Source of the DNA: Pelodera strongyloides
Lineage: Eukaryota; Nematoda; Chromadorea; Rhabditida; Rhabditidae
Length of the DNA: 64,000 nt
NCBI GenBank assembly: GCA_036852015.1
Contig: JAANDG010000090.1
Location: 62,001-126,000, forward strand
Direction: 5' to 3'
Positions 24,847-36,692 of this stretch are shown here, one piece after another. Position 1 is the stretch's first letter. Each line of letters begins with the position of its first letter. A model generated the notes under the pieces. It saw nothing but the letters and a program-made list of their open reading frames with translations. It had not been told where the DNA came from and did not search any database. The position numbers were made by a program, and so were the translations under genes.

Positions 24847-27800
24847 TCAACTTGAAAATTCAACTCAACTTTTGAGCTGAACTCAACCCTGTTGAGAGCT
24901 CACCACGATGAGATCATTCAACTTAATATTTTTGAAAGTCCCTGCACTCAAAATCAAACACTCAACGTACATATCCAAGGCAAAGGTAATAGAATGAAAA
25001 AGTGCCTTGAACTATGGTAGCAGTCCAAGTACTGTAGTGTAGACTTGCTACTGTAGAAATCCCTGCCTACGGTACCTAATATACATCCAATGGTTATTTT
25101 ATAGAGGAAGAGTGGAAGAGTAAGTTTGTAGCACACATTTTTCTAAAGATATGCTTAATAAAGGTAAATATCTTTGTAATATTTGTAATATGTAATATTT
25201 GGGGTCAAGCACTGTAAAAATTGATCAACTCCGCTACCGACAAGTTATGTATGCTAACTATAAGGTGCTAGGAAGGCTTCAACTAATGTGTCATGTCTGT
25301 ATTTTAAGTGGCATTGATAGATTGAAATTACGTTTATATATTTTGACTCATAATGACAAAACTTCTTGAAGGAATGAATGAATGATTTTGTATATATTGT
25401 ATATATATAATATCATTCATTCAAACAAACAAACACAGTTCTATTTTTTTTAGCATGAAATGTATATCTCCATTGGATTTTCTCCGCACCTCTCCGTAAA
25501 TCGAGAACTTCAGAGTGAACATTCTTCAATTTTCTTTTTCAAATATTAATTTTCATTATTACGCGTCCTTGAGCCTTGAGCCTCACCCAATGACCTTTAT
25601 TCAACAAGTAAAAGTTGCCAAAAAGAGACTGGTTGCCCTTATTTGACTATGGCAACGAGGGGAAAGAGACATAGAGGAAGAGAGAGAAGATATGTAAAGG
25701 TATAGAGGAAGCAGAAAGAGAGATAAAGAGGGAAAAACAGAGAATTAGAGGGAGCCGGAAGCGTGCGCGAGGGAGAGAAATGGTCTCCGAGCCCAAGCCT
25801 AATTTGACTATTTTAGGATGTCTACAAACATATAAGGACCGCCCACTCCCCTAATGGTAGGTTAGTTCGGGATCATACCCGCTACATCTACACGACTGTA
25901 GACTTCCACAGTTGCTCTTTATTCCTATTCAAGCGTAACCCATCGCAACAATTTTTGCAAGTTATCGAAGTAGCCTCGTATGCATACAGTATTTACAGTA
26001 TTCGGTATAGATTGTAGTATACACTGTATACATATACGGTATTCTGTATACTGTATGCTGTTTGCTTACTGTATCCGTTAATCATCAATCATCAAAATTG
26101 AAAACTCGCATTCTCATAGGAGTTGTTCCGAGTCCAGATTTTTCTGTAGATGCGAATCTCTTTCTGAATTCCACTATTTTACATTGGTTTCTCTTTGTAA
26201 AAGTGAAAGCTTTCAGGCTAAATAATGGGGGCGACAAAAAAGCATAGAAAAGATGATATGGAAGAGCTCAAACAAGAAGTTCGCATGGTAGGGTTTCCAT
26301 CAGGACCACGCAGACATTTTCGGGGAATATCTAAGTACTACTTACGCATCACTAAAATATAATACAATATGATCCAAGAGATTTAGGACGAACACACAAT
26401 TCCAGTGGAGTCACTGGTGAAACGCCTGGAAACAAACGCAGAAAATGTATGTACTTTATTATGTTATTTGAGACACAGTATCACGATATTTACCAATAAT
26501 TTCAAAGTCTAGACATCAAGGAATAGCTCTCGAAGAAGTATCGGCCAATCGTAACGTCTTACCGATAATGATCCTTTTAGCATTTCATCGTAAATTTATT
26601 ACAGGGATTGAGTAGCTCAAAGGCTGCTAAACTACTCGCCAAATATGGTCCAAATGCCCTGACTCCGCCAAAAACTACTCCCGAATGGTAGGGGGATAAC
26701 TGAACCTGAATAACTGAACATCATTTGCGTATTTGATTGGATTCCATTGTCAAAGCGGTTTTCAGCGTTATAATTTAGGGTCAAATTCTGCAAGGACCTT
26801 TTCGGAGGATTTGCGATGCTCCTGTGGTCTGGTGCTCTGCTCTGCTATATCGCATATACAGTCGACTACTTGACCTTGGAATATCCAGCAAAGGATAACC
26901 TATACCTTGGTGTTGTACTCATGTCGGTGGTTATAATCAGTGGATGCTTCCAGTACTACCAGGAGAGCAAATCGAGCAAGATCATGGACTCTTTCAAGAA
27001 AATGGTGTGCTTTAGTCACCATTCTTCTATATTACTAGAAAGAAGGGTGTGAGGAAATGGGGCCAGGAAATGGGGTGATAGTTCCCGATTACGAAGAGGC
27101 TAAGGCATTATCCAGAAACGATAAAGCTGATAAGGCTACAATGGTCTCTTTCAGTTTCCAATTTGTTGTGGAACCTGCTTGACATTATGAATCTTTATAT
27201 ATTCAGGTTCCTCAATTCGCCCTTGTTTACCGTGATGGCCAGAAACAGCAGATCCGTGCTGAGGATCTTGTTCTAGGAGATATTGTGGAAGTCAATGTCG
27301 GAGATCGAGTTCCAGCAGACATCAGAGTCATTTCATCCTCCGCATTCAAGGTGCTGTCCTTGTTCATTGCAAAGAGTAAACCGTGAGAGTACCATATTTT
27401 TCCTGGAGAACATTGAATTTAAACCATGATCGTAATTGTAGGTCGACAATTCTTCCCTCACTGGTGAGTCCGAGCCACAGACTCGTACACCGGAATGCAC
27501 CAACGACAATCCTCTGGAGACCCGTAACATTGCCTTCTTCTCTACCAATGCAGTGGAAGGAACCTGCAAGGGAATCGTTATCTACACTGGAGACAAAACT
27601 GTAGGACTTTTTTAACTTTCACTGAAAAGCAAGAATGACACTGAGCTTAGGAGTTTCTAATTTCTATTCGTTTCTTGCAGGTGATGGGTCGCATTGCTCA
27701 CTTGGCCTCTGGTCTCGACACCGAAATGACTCCAATTGCCCGCGAAATCGAACATTTCATCCATATAATCACGGTTGTGGCAGTCTGCTTTGGAGTGACG

Positions 27801-28153
27801 TTCTTCTTTATCGCATTCTATATGGGATATCACTGGCTTACTGCAGTTGTATTCCTTATTGGTTAGTTTGATTTCCAGTAATGATACCATTTGTTACTCA
27901 TGAAAACGTACAATCAACATAAAACTTCTAAATAACCGAATCCTGCGAAGATAGAACCTTAATTTTAGGTATCATCGTCGCCTACGTCCCTGAAGGACTG
28001 CTTCCCACTGTTACAGTGTGTCTGACTCTGACAGCCAAGCGAATGGCTTCCAAGAATTGTCTGGTTAAGAACCTCGAGGCTGTCGAGACTCTGGGATCCA
28101 CCTCCACCATCTGCTCTGACAAGACTGGCACCCTTACTCAGAACAGAATGACT

Positions 28154-28165
28154 CTGACAAGACTG
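28154..28165 (+). other. 12-nt filler at the insertion junction
   Basis: Bases between the interrupted exon 8 (ends 28153) and the left LTR (starts 28166). Together with the two preceding bases they repeat CTCTGACAAGACTG from 28114-28127, about 38 bp upstream. No target-site duplication is visible across the element, so the junction looks like templated repair, not a standard integrase product. Confidence 0.8.
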
Positions 28166-28554
28166 TGCATCAGCTGAAGATAAGCAATAGAACAATCGTA
28201 ATTGACAATGCACTTCAAGAGGATTACTGCAAATCCGAGAAAGACACAATCAATAAATGCCAATCACCAAAGACACAATAAATAATAAGTTTACCTGATT
28301 AAAGTCTGGTTCCAATAGAAAGAAGTGATAGAGGGGAAGTGATGATATCAGCATCCGGAGCTTACGTCATGAGCGTAACCAATCGACACCAACCGCCGCA
28401 GCACACAATAACACCAACCGCGAACAGTGATAAATCCCTTTAAGGTCAAAGGGTAACCCGGTATTGATGTGCAGGTTCTGGGAATGGCTGTACCCTACGG
28501 GTACGGTTACGGTACCTCGGTTGTTCTTTATAGAGTTACGCGGTACGCGGAACA
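28166..28554. repeat. Element 1 LTR, left copy (389 bp)
   Basis: TGCATCAGCTGAAG ... GCGGAACA. Same sequence as 32698-33086 except one C/T difference. Just inside it, a stretch that includes the LTR end is partly duplicated (about 28533-28640: GCGCGGAACACTCCGAACTT recurs in variant form). Confidence 0.93.
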
Positions 28555-30425
28555 CTCCGAACTTGAGAAAGTTGTTATACCGTGGTTGTTTATAGAGTTG
28601 CGCGGAGCGCGGAACACTCCGAACTTGAGAAAGTTGTTAACCGCTTGAAAATGTTACGAAGCAAAATGTCAGTGGTCCTTGATAAGTGTAGTGATGGATC
28701 AACCGAATCGTGTATTTGTGTTCGTGGTCCTACTGTTTGTTTTATTACAGTAGTATTTATACTTGTGATAGAATACGGTAGGTGGGTAGGCAAGTGCTTA
28801 TTGAACAACGTTTAGTTGCATGGATCTTGGGACGCAGCAGACTTGTAGTAATAACGTGGTACACTATAGTATACCTCATAACATAATAGGCATGAGAAAG
28901 AAGAGCGTGATGCTATGGGTGATAATTAAGGAAGACTCAGTGTTTAGAAGTAAGAATAATGATGGTAGGAAAGATGTTTAGTCATTTATAGATATTCTTA
29001 ATGAGTAAGATTGAATTGTTCGAAAGAAAGAGAATTTATTCGATTCGAAATAAAATAAGATCAATATGATAATTATACGATAAATAAATTTGTTTGTTCG
29101 GTTCGAGGAAAGAAGAACGTGTTCGTATTTTTAAGAACCGAATTTGTGTTCATAATAACGGTATGTGATTGTAGCAGTTTTATGTGATATGATGAAAATA
29201 AGATGTAATCGAAAGCAATATAATAGTGGTGTAAAGTAAAATTATAATCTAAATAAAATAGTAATGTACTGTAATCGGTGTGATATTGTGTCTAAATAGT
29301 GGATATATTACCGTAGCAATGCGTCGCGTTGCGCGTCGCGGCGTCATCGTTTTCCGAATTATTGATTGATTTCGAAAAAATATTTTTTTTTGTTCGGCAA
29401 GAAATGATGTTTTGGTTGTTGTTTTAGATGTTTTTGTTTGTTCTTTCTTTGTTAAGCTTATCGTTAGCCGTGTTGCAATCATTATATAGTGTTTTCGTTG
29501 CCGGATTCCTTCGAGAATTCATAGGAATTGATGTTTTGTTAAATTTAGCTTATTTTTCTGCTTGTTTGAAGGTATTTAGACTGTTTGATACGATAGTTAA
29601 CGAATGATAGCTTCAGGCTACTGCGTTTTGTGGTTCTGCATGACGATGCAAATGATCCACCAATTGGTCGATGAACGTCCAAGCCCCAAGCAGTCGATAT
29701 AAGGTATGATGTTTGGCAATTTTTTTATTTTTCATTGCTCGTGTTTCTTTAACACCTATTTGACTGATAGGTGCACCTCAGTAACTGTTGTTAAGTTTCT
29801 CGTCTTTTGTGCGACAATTGCTTGACGGTTTGTTAACCGTTGATTGTTGTTTGTGTTCTGATGAAACGAACAGCGTATTTAGAGTATTTCTCGCTTAAAT
29901 CATGTGTTTTGTTTCTGTGATTGCTTGTTTGTTTGGTTTATTGGCGATTTGATTGATTTATAACATGAACTGTGTGTTTAGATGGATTCACATTCGCTTG
30001 GAATTGGGTGGTATCGAAGCAATTGATTGTGTTGGATGGACTCGTATAAGGAACAGGTTTATCTAGTAAGTGATAGTTTTGTTTGTTTTATCCTTATATC
30101 ATAGTGTTATTTTTTGTTTCTATTGATTTCTAATGATTTTCAAACTGTGTCATATGAATTCATCTCGTCATTGCGATTGTTTAAATAGTTAGGCAGCTGA
30201 GGCTGAGGCCACTGCTTGTGACTATCTGTGTTTGATTCATCGTGATAGTCGTTTGTTTGATACTGATGATGGCCGTCTGGTCGAGGTGTATAATCATCTT
30301 GTGATTGGTCAGATGTGGATTCATCAGTATCTGATGAAGATTGTTCTCGATGAATATTGTAGCTGTCGTTTTGATATTGTTGTCCATAAATAATTGCATT
30401 TTCTAGGTTATCACCTTCCGACGTC

Positions 30426-31283
30426 TCACGTGTGGTCGAATGGGGGCTGCATGGTTAATTGTGGAAACACATCATGGTTCTGTTGAGGTAGGATTGTTTG
30501 ATATGTATTAGTGTTATTTTGCCCAAATGGATATTGATTTTCCATTGCGTGCTGATTGTAACGAGTTTCTCCATTTCCTGATGCGTGATGTGTTATTTGA
30601 CTGTGGCCTGCTGTTTGGTTAATAGGATATGGTGGTGCAGTAGTCTGCTGGTGGTTATGGAAATGATTCATTTGATAGAGATGGTTGATTTTTGTTCTTA
30701 ATGTTTGAAGCTCGATTTGTTGTAGGCGAATAATTCCGTTGAGCAATTGATTTTGTTTGTTTAAATCATTGTTTTCTGTATGGCTTCGATAAGAAGAATT
30801 GTGGTTGTCAGTGGTTGCTTGATTTGAGCGCATATGCGTAGTATTGCTGGGAATGATGGTGTTGATCTGATTATGATGTCTAACGCTTCCTGTGATATTA
30901 AGGAATTTAGAAGTGTTAATAGGTGTGTGATGGTTGATTTGACTTGAGCAGGTGATAAGTGCTGGATTATTTTGTGTTCTTTCAGATCCGTTTACATGAT
31001 GAGAAACGACATTCAACACATCGCTGGATGCCGCATGGTCAACACTGGACTCTGTGGTGGATACATCGTCAACAAGTGAGTTTTGTGTTCCATTTGTGAT
31101 GTTTGATTGATCGTGGTTGTGGTTTGATGTTATTCTGTTTACTATTGCTAAAGAATAGTTGCGATTGTTCAATATTTGATTTGATACAGTCTGCTGACAA
31201 TTAGGGTCTTCCATTTCATGAATACGGTTCTTCGCGTTTGCAACATTGCCTTTCGCAGAGCGAAACGCCATCTGAAACTTCAT
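30426..31283 (-). CDS. Element 1 Asn/Gln/His-rich protein (hypothetical)
   Basis: Uninterrupted 285-codon frame inside LTR element 1, by far the longest in it. The product is rich in Asn, Gln, His, Thr and Ser, with a short leucine-rich stretch that could be a coiled coil (LLNGIIRLQQIELQTLRTKI) around residues 180-205 and no zinc knuckle or enzyme motif. The second Met (ATGGCG, 31271) directly follows a TTTCAG acceptor-like sequence. Upstream on the same strand are two other possible exons: one around 32180-32290 (starts MCDKTQMVQFARLANWAQ) and one at 31870-31988 preceded by TTTTTTCAATTCAG. A spliced gag-like protein is possible, but the exon phases do not all agree. Function unknown. Confidence 0.45.
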   Translation of the reverse strand: MKFQMAFRSAKGNVANAKNRIHEMEDPNCQQTVSNQILNNRNYSLAIVNRITSNHNHDQSNITNGTQNSLVDDVSTTESSVDHAASSDVLNVVSHHVNGSERTQNNPALITCSSQINHHTPINTSKFLNITGSVRHHNQINTIIPSNTTHMRSNQATTDNHNSSYRSHTENNDLNKQNQLLNGIIRLQQIELQTLRTKINHLYQMNHFHNHQQTTAPPYPINQTAGHSQITHHASGNGETRYNQHAMENQYPFGQNNTNTYQTILPQQNHDVFPQLTMQPPFDHT

Positions 31284-32697
31284 GTTTTAGGATTTGGTTA
31301 TCTGACTCCAGAGATATGCGAATTGCGAATACCACTGAACGCCAGAGTCGAGCAACGAAGAATTGCGTTTCAACATCCAATAAGGAAACAAGAAGGATTC
31401 GATGAACCATACTGAACCAATTTCATGATTAATACAATAAAGCGAAGACAATACACAAGTGATTCGGACTTGACTGAAATTGATTTTTTTTTTTAATTGT
31501 GATTGGGATTTGAATCAGTGATAACATTTTATTCGTTTATTTAATTTTCATTTAATAATGTTCTTGATTGGGACTCCGATTATTAATGATTAACACGCAT
31601 TGATGTTAATAGTGATGCCATATAATGGTAGTTTCTGTGACAGATTGCCTCTGCAGTGACAATATGCACATCTCCTGGATTAGATCGCAATAGCTTTTCG
31701 TGTTCGTTCATGATATATATTCTAATATTCAACAAGTGATGTGATAATTCGCTATTTAACAAATAATGTGGTAATTTATATTCTATAGCCAATGATAAGT
31801 CTTTCGAAAGTCTCTAACAGTGACATTTATGTAATGATAGTCAATAGTGATAATGATGTGAATGATTACCTTTGTTCTCTGTGATCTGATCCTCGAGCTC
31901 GTTGAGGATGGTGATCATGCGACAGATGATTGGTGGTAGTGATCCTTTCGCCGGGTGTTTTGGTGATGTTGTAGTGGTAGGTCGACGTGCTGAATTGAAA
32001 AAAAGAAATTATGAATGTCATCGATTAATGGGATAGTAAATAAGGAATTAATGATTGCTATTAAATGTGAGGTTCTGCAATCTAAATTTTTATAAAGCGG
32101 TAAGTGTTACGGACCGCAGTAAGTGTTTTGTGTTACATTGGGTGATTGTTCGATGGTGGTTTTGCTCATGTTAGCTTCATGTTTCTTTTCCACTGGTCTT
32201 TTCTTCAGTCCCCTGAAGTGAATGATCTATTCTCTTCTGCGCCCAGTTTGCTAGTCTGGCAAACTGAACCATCTGGGTTTTATCACACATGAGTAGGGTA
32301 CTCTTCCCTTCCGGGAGTCTTCGTTATCCTCCCTGTGCTAACACCAGCGCAAAACTGGTCTTTTAATCAGTTGAGTGATCTGACTGACCAGTTCCGGGGG
32401 GTAAAAAACCTGAAATCTATCCTATGTTACAATGTTTGTTGAAACGATGTGGCTTTGATGCTATTTAGATTTAAGGCTAGGGTTATGCGTCCAACCGGAC
32501 GGTGCACCAATGTTCTCCTGGAGCCAAGGAAGTACCAATTGCCACCTCCAGTAAACATATGTCAAACAGAAAACACAGCAACCAGCATCGTTCACAAACA
32601 AACATCGATAATCATAATCATTTATCAAGGGTGTTCAAGGTGTTAAGGACAAGTTGTAGTCCGCATTGGTTTCAAAGACGGTCCAAATAGAGAGTAG

Positions 32698-33086
32698 TGC
32701 ATCAGCTGAAGATAAGCAATAGAACAATCGTAATTGACAATGCACTTCAAGAGGATTACTGCAAATCCGAGAAAGACACAATCAATAAATGCCAATCACC
32801 AAAGACACAATAAATAATAAGTTTACCTGATTAAAGTCTGGTTCCAATAGAAAGAAGTGATAGAGGGGAAGTGATGATATCAGCATCCGGAGCTTACGTC
32901 ATGAGCGTAACCAATCGACACCAACCGCCGCAGTACACAATAACACCAACCGCGAACAGTGATAAATCCCTTTAAGGTCAAAGGGTAACCCGGTATTGAT
33001 GTGCAGGTTCTGGGAATGGCTGTACCCTACGGGTACGGTTACGGTACCTCGGTTGTTCTTTATAGAGTTACGCGGTACGCGGAACA
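32698..33086. repeat. Element 1 LTR, right copy (389 bp)
   Basis: Near-identical direct repeat of 28166-28554. Its final CA is followed immediately by GTCGCC, the resumed reading frame of pump exon 8. Confidence 0.93.
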
Positions 33087-33373
33087 GTCGCCCATTTATG
33101 GTACGATCATCAAATCGAAGAGTGCGATACAACAGAAAATCAAACAGGAGCTCACAAGAAGAAGGGCAGTGAGACATTTAAAGCTTTTACAAAGGTCGCT
33201 GCTCTCTGCAATAGGGCCGAATTCAAGCCCGGACAGATCGACATTCCCGTTCTGAGGAGAGAGTGCGCAGGAGATGCTTCCGAGATTGCTCTTTTGAAGG
33301 TAGGCGATTTAGTTTGTTTTAGTCCTGAAAGATGCCTCATATGCTGCGAGAAACACATCATGGAAACCAAAAA

Positions 33374-33411
33374 GGGCTAGTCGCGCTATCGCGCTATCGC
33401 GCGGCTAGCCC
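33374..33411. repeat. GC-rich hairpin with tandem CGCGCTAT units
   Basis: In intron 8 of pump copy 3. GGGCTAG and CTAGCCC flank repeated TCGCGCTA units, so the whole could fold. A related palindrome (TTAGCGCGATAGCGCTAA) lies at about 42457-42477. Confidence 0.7.
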
Positions 33412-34263
33412 CAATACACGTACATGTGTTTACAATCTTCTTTTTAGTTCACGGAGCTGACACTTGGAAACACCACCGCAGTTCGTGACAAGAATCGAAA
33501 AGTTGCAGAGATTCCCTTCAACTCGACCAACAAGTACCAAGTAAGCCGAACACCAAAGTCGATTATAAAAAAGATTTATCATTTACTTCTTGCTCGGCCG
33601 GTAGAAGTCTCGGCCGGTAGAACTTTTTACTAGTAACGGTATGTCTTTTAGGTCTCTATTCATGAGGTCCCTGATTCGGATAAGTATCTCCTTGTGATGA
33701 AGGGTGCCCCGGAGAGAATCCTCGACGTCTGCTCAACTATTCTGATCAACGGACAAGAACATGTTCTTGATGAAAAGCTGAAGAAGGTTTGCGTTAGACA
33801 TAGTCATGCCACAAATAGACCAGCTGTCGCATAGTTGATGACATTTGCAAGCTGAACGTTTTAGGAATTCAACGATGCCTATATGGAGCTCGGAGGAATG
33901 GGAGAGCGTGTTCTCGGCTTCTGCGACTACCAACTGGACAACCAGAAATTCCCCAAGGGATTCAAGTTTGACACCGAAGAGGTTAACTTCCCGCTCTCTG
34001 GACTTCGCTTCGTCGGTCTGATGTCCATGATTGACCCTCCCCGTGCCGCCGTGCCAGATGCCGTAGCCAAGTGTCGATCCGCTGGAATCAAGGTCGTCAT
34101 GGTCACTGGAGATCACCCAATCACTGCAAAGGCCATTGCCAAATCTGTTGGTATCATTTCAGAGGGAACCGAGACAGTTGAGGATATTGCCGCTAGAAGA
34201 GGTAAGAATTTTTGTTTGATTCGCCATTTTTTACAAACTTTGACTTCATGCATCAAAGTTTAA

Positions 34264-34626
<363 letters not shown>

Positions 34627-36094
34627 TGATGCCCAGCAACTTTTCAAGTATAGAAACTTGTTCTTAGGTATCGCCGGTTCTGATGTGTCGAAGCAGGCGG
34701 CCGACATGATTCTTCTCGATGACAACTTTGCCTCAATTGTGGTCGGCGTAGAGGAAGGACGTCTGATCTTCGATAACCTGAAGAAGTCAATCGCCTACAC
34801 CCTAACATCGAAAATTCCCGAAATTACACCTTTCCTTACTTACATTCTTTTCGGAATTCCCCTTCCCCTGGGAACAGTTACCATTCTGTGCATTGACCTC
34901 GGAACTGACATGGTTCCCGCAATTTCACTTGCATACGAAGAGGCTGAGTCCGATATCATGAAGCGTATTCCCCGTGACCCCAAACAAGACAAATTGGTAA
35001 ACGAGCGACTGATCTCTCTTGCCTACGGACAGATTGGAGTGATCCAGGTGAGAAGTTATGCGTTTAATAAACAAGTAAGAATTGCTTTATCTAAAATATA
35101 TTCAGCTCTGGCCGTATTGTTAAGCGTATACTGATCAATGTTCGTATTACAGGCTGCTGCTGGATTCTTCACCTATTTCTGGATCATGGCAGACAATGGA
35201 TTCCTCCCACCAGATCTGTACCAGTTGAGAACGCAGTGGGATTCTCGTGCGTACAATAGCGTTCTTGACTCTTATGGACAGGTAAGATTTTCCATTTTCC
35301 TATGCAGCAAGTGTGTGTGGGGTGGTGCTGATGTTATTGGTTGAACACTGGCTTGCTTTCAGGAATGGACCTATGCAAATCGAAAGATTCTAGAAAACAC
35401 CTGCCAGACAGCTTTCTTCGTATCGGTCGTTATTGTGCAATGGGCTGATCTGATCATCTCAAAGACCCGCCGCAACTCCCTTGTCCAACAGGGAATGTCC
35501 AACTGGGTCCTCAACTTTGGACTCGTTTTCGAAACATGTCTCGCTGCCTTCATATGCTACTGTCCTGGCATGGACAGCGGTCTCAAGGTGTACGGGCTCC
35601 GGTAAGATTTTGTTCCATACTTTCTCATAACTCTCCTGATATGATTGCGAGTCAACAGTCGACTGAATCTACAACTAGGCATGTAACTGAACGCACCTTT
35701 CATGCGCTTCGTTTTGGTGATTACCAAGGGTTTCGCAATAAGGAGCCTCATCATGTTGTTCTATTCTAGATTCGCGTGGTGGTTCCCTTCACTTCCGTTC
35801 GCAGTTCTAATCTTCATCTACGATGAGGCCCGTCGTTACTGCATTCGTCGCTGGCCAGGAGGCTGGGTGGAGAGAGAAACATACTACTAGTTCCCAGAAG
35901 ACGGATGATAGACTTCAACAAAAATGAAGATCTCCCTGTTTCTAGAATGTCATTTTATTTACTGTCCTTCAATGAGTACAATTTACACATTTGCATAATT
36001 TCGTTCAACATTTATCACTGAGAGTAAGAGACAACGTACAGTAGTATAGGTTAAATATATACAGCCAAAAGCATTTATTGTGTCTGATGAGCTT

Positions 36095-36552
36095 TGTCGT
36101 GACTGCACGACCACTCTTTTCTATTTATTAACATAATTACCGTAGAATTAGGGTTTATATTCCCGCTTACCCTTATTACCAATACCGTAACCGTAATAGG
36201 TTAATAATTATACTTGGCCTAAAATAGGCATATTCTTCGTATTCGTACTCGTCGTAGTCGATAAGACTTGGGGCTGCGTGCCCGTATTATTCCGTCGCCC
36301 TAGACGCTAGCTCTCCCACGCTATCATTCATATTCGGAACTATACCGAGCTCTGAAAGAGATCGGTGATCTTTGAGTGGCAATAGGTGAAACCGACGCCC
36401 GGATCATAAACTTACCTTCGTGGTATTTTCCTCTTTATCGCTCTATTGCCTCGAACCGTAATAATAAACTCTTTATATAAACTGTCTCTCTCTCTTACTG
36501 GACTTCGGGTCGGAAGACGAAAGCACAATCACGCACAGTGCCAGTCTTTTCA
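36095..36552 (+). repeat. Element 2 LTR, left copy (458 bp)
   Basis: Direct repeat of 41265-41723, from TGTCGTGACT to GTCTTTTCA. Contains a TTTATATAAACT stretch near its 3' third that could act as a TATA box. Confidence 0.95.
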
Positions 36553-36576
36553 TGGTACCCCAACCCGGGATCGAAC
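36553..36576 (+). promoter_or_regulatory. Primer binding site of element 2
   Basis: Starts TGGTACCCCAACCCGGGATC immediately after the LTR. Its complement reads as a tRNA 3' end: T-loop TTCGATC, one T-stem strand, acceptor strand and CCA. This is the standard reverse-transcription priming site and fixes the element's orientation as plus. The tRNA species was not identified. Confidence 0.85.
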
Positions 36577-36692
36577 TGTGACCTCATTAAAACGACGTGA
36601 AACATCGTCTTCTATTAAACAAATTTAAACTTTATTTTTTTTCAAATTGCAACTTTTTTTAATACTTTTCCTTGCTCCCTGGTTTTTGACAT

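Larger units (their letters stand above)
21879..26214. other. Intergenic region between pump copies 2 and 3
   Basis: No gene recognised in 4.3 kb. It holds a two-unit tandem repeat (23688-23823), a small inverted-repeat element (24052-24178), three GGGTTTTCATA units (about 24195-24260), purine-rich tracts (24776-24846 and 25656-25787) and, just upstream of copy 3, an irregular run of TACAGTAT/TACTGTAT words (25980-26075). The last part probably includes the copy 3 promoter. Confidence 0.7.
28166..33086 (-). mobile_element. LTR-flanked retroelement 1, no pol seen, inserted in pump copy 3
   Basis: 4921 bp bounded by two 389-bp direct repeats starting TG and ending CA. The repeats differ at one site that I could find, implying very recent insertion. 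The interior contains no reverse transcriptase, integrase or protease motif that I recognise. Instead the minus strand carries an Asn/Gln/His-rich ORF (30426-31283) and shorter open segments with nematode-like splice sites. On the minus strand the LTR has a TATAAA near its 5' end, which agrees with the ORF orientation. No convincing primer binding site was found in either orientation. Best described as a large non-autonomous LTR element; class undetermined. Confidence 0.8.

Noticed and set aside
28154..33087. LTR element 1 acting as a new intron in pump copy 3
   Set aside because: The only usable pair (GT at 28165-28166, AG at 33086-33087) leaves the reading frame shifted, and a stop lies just after the donor.
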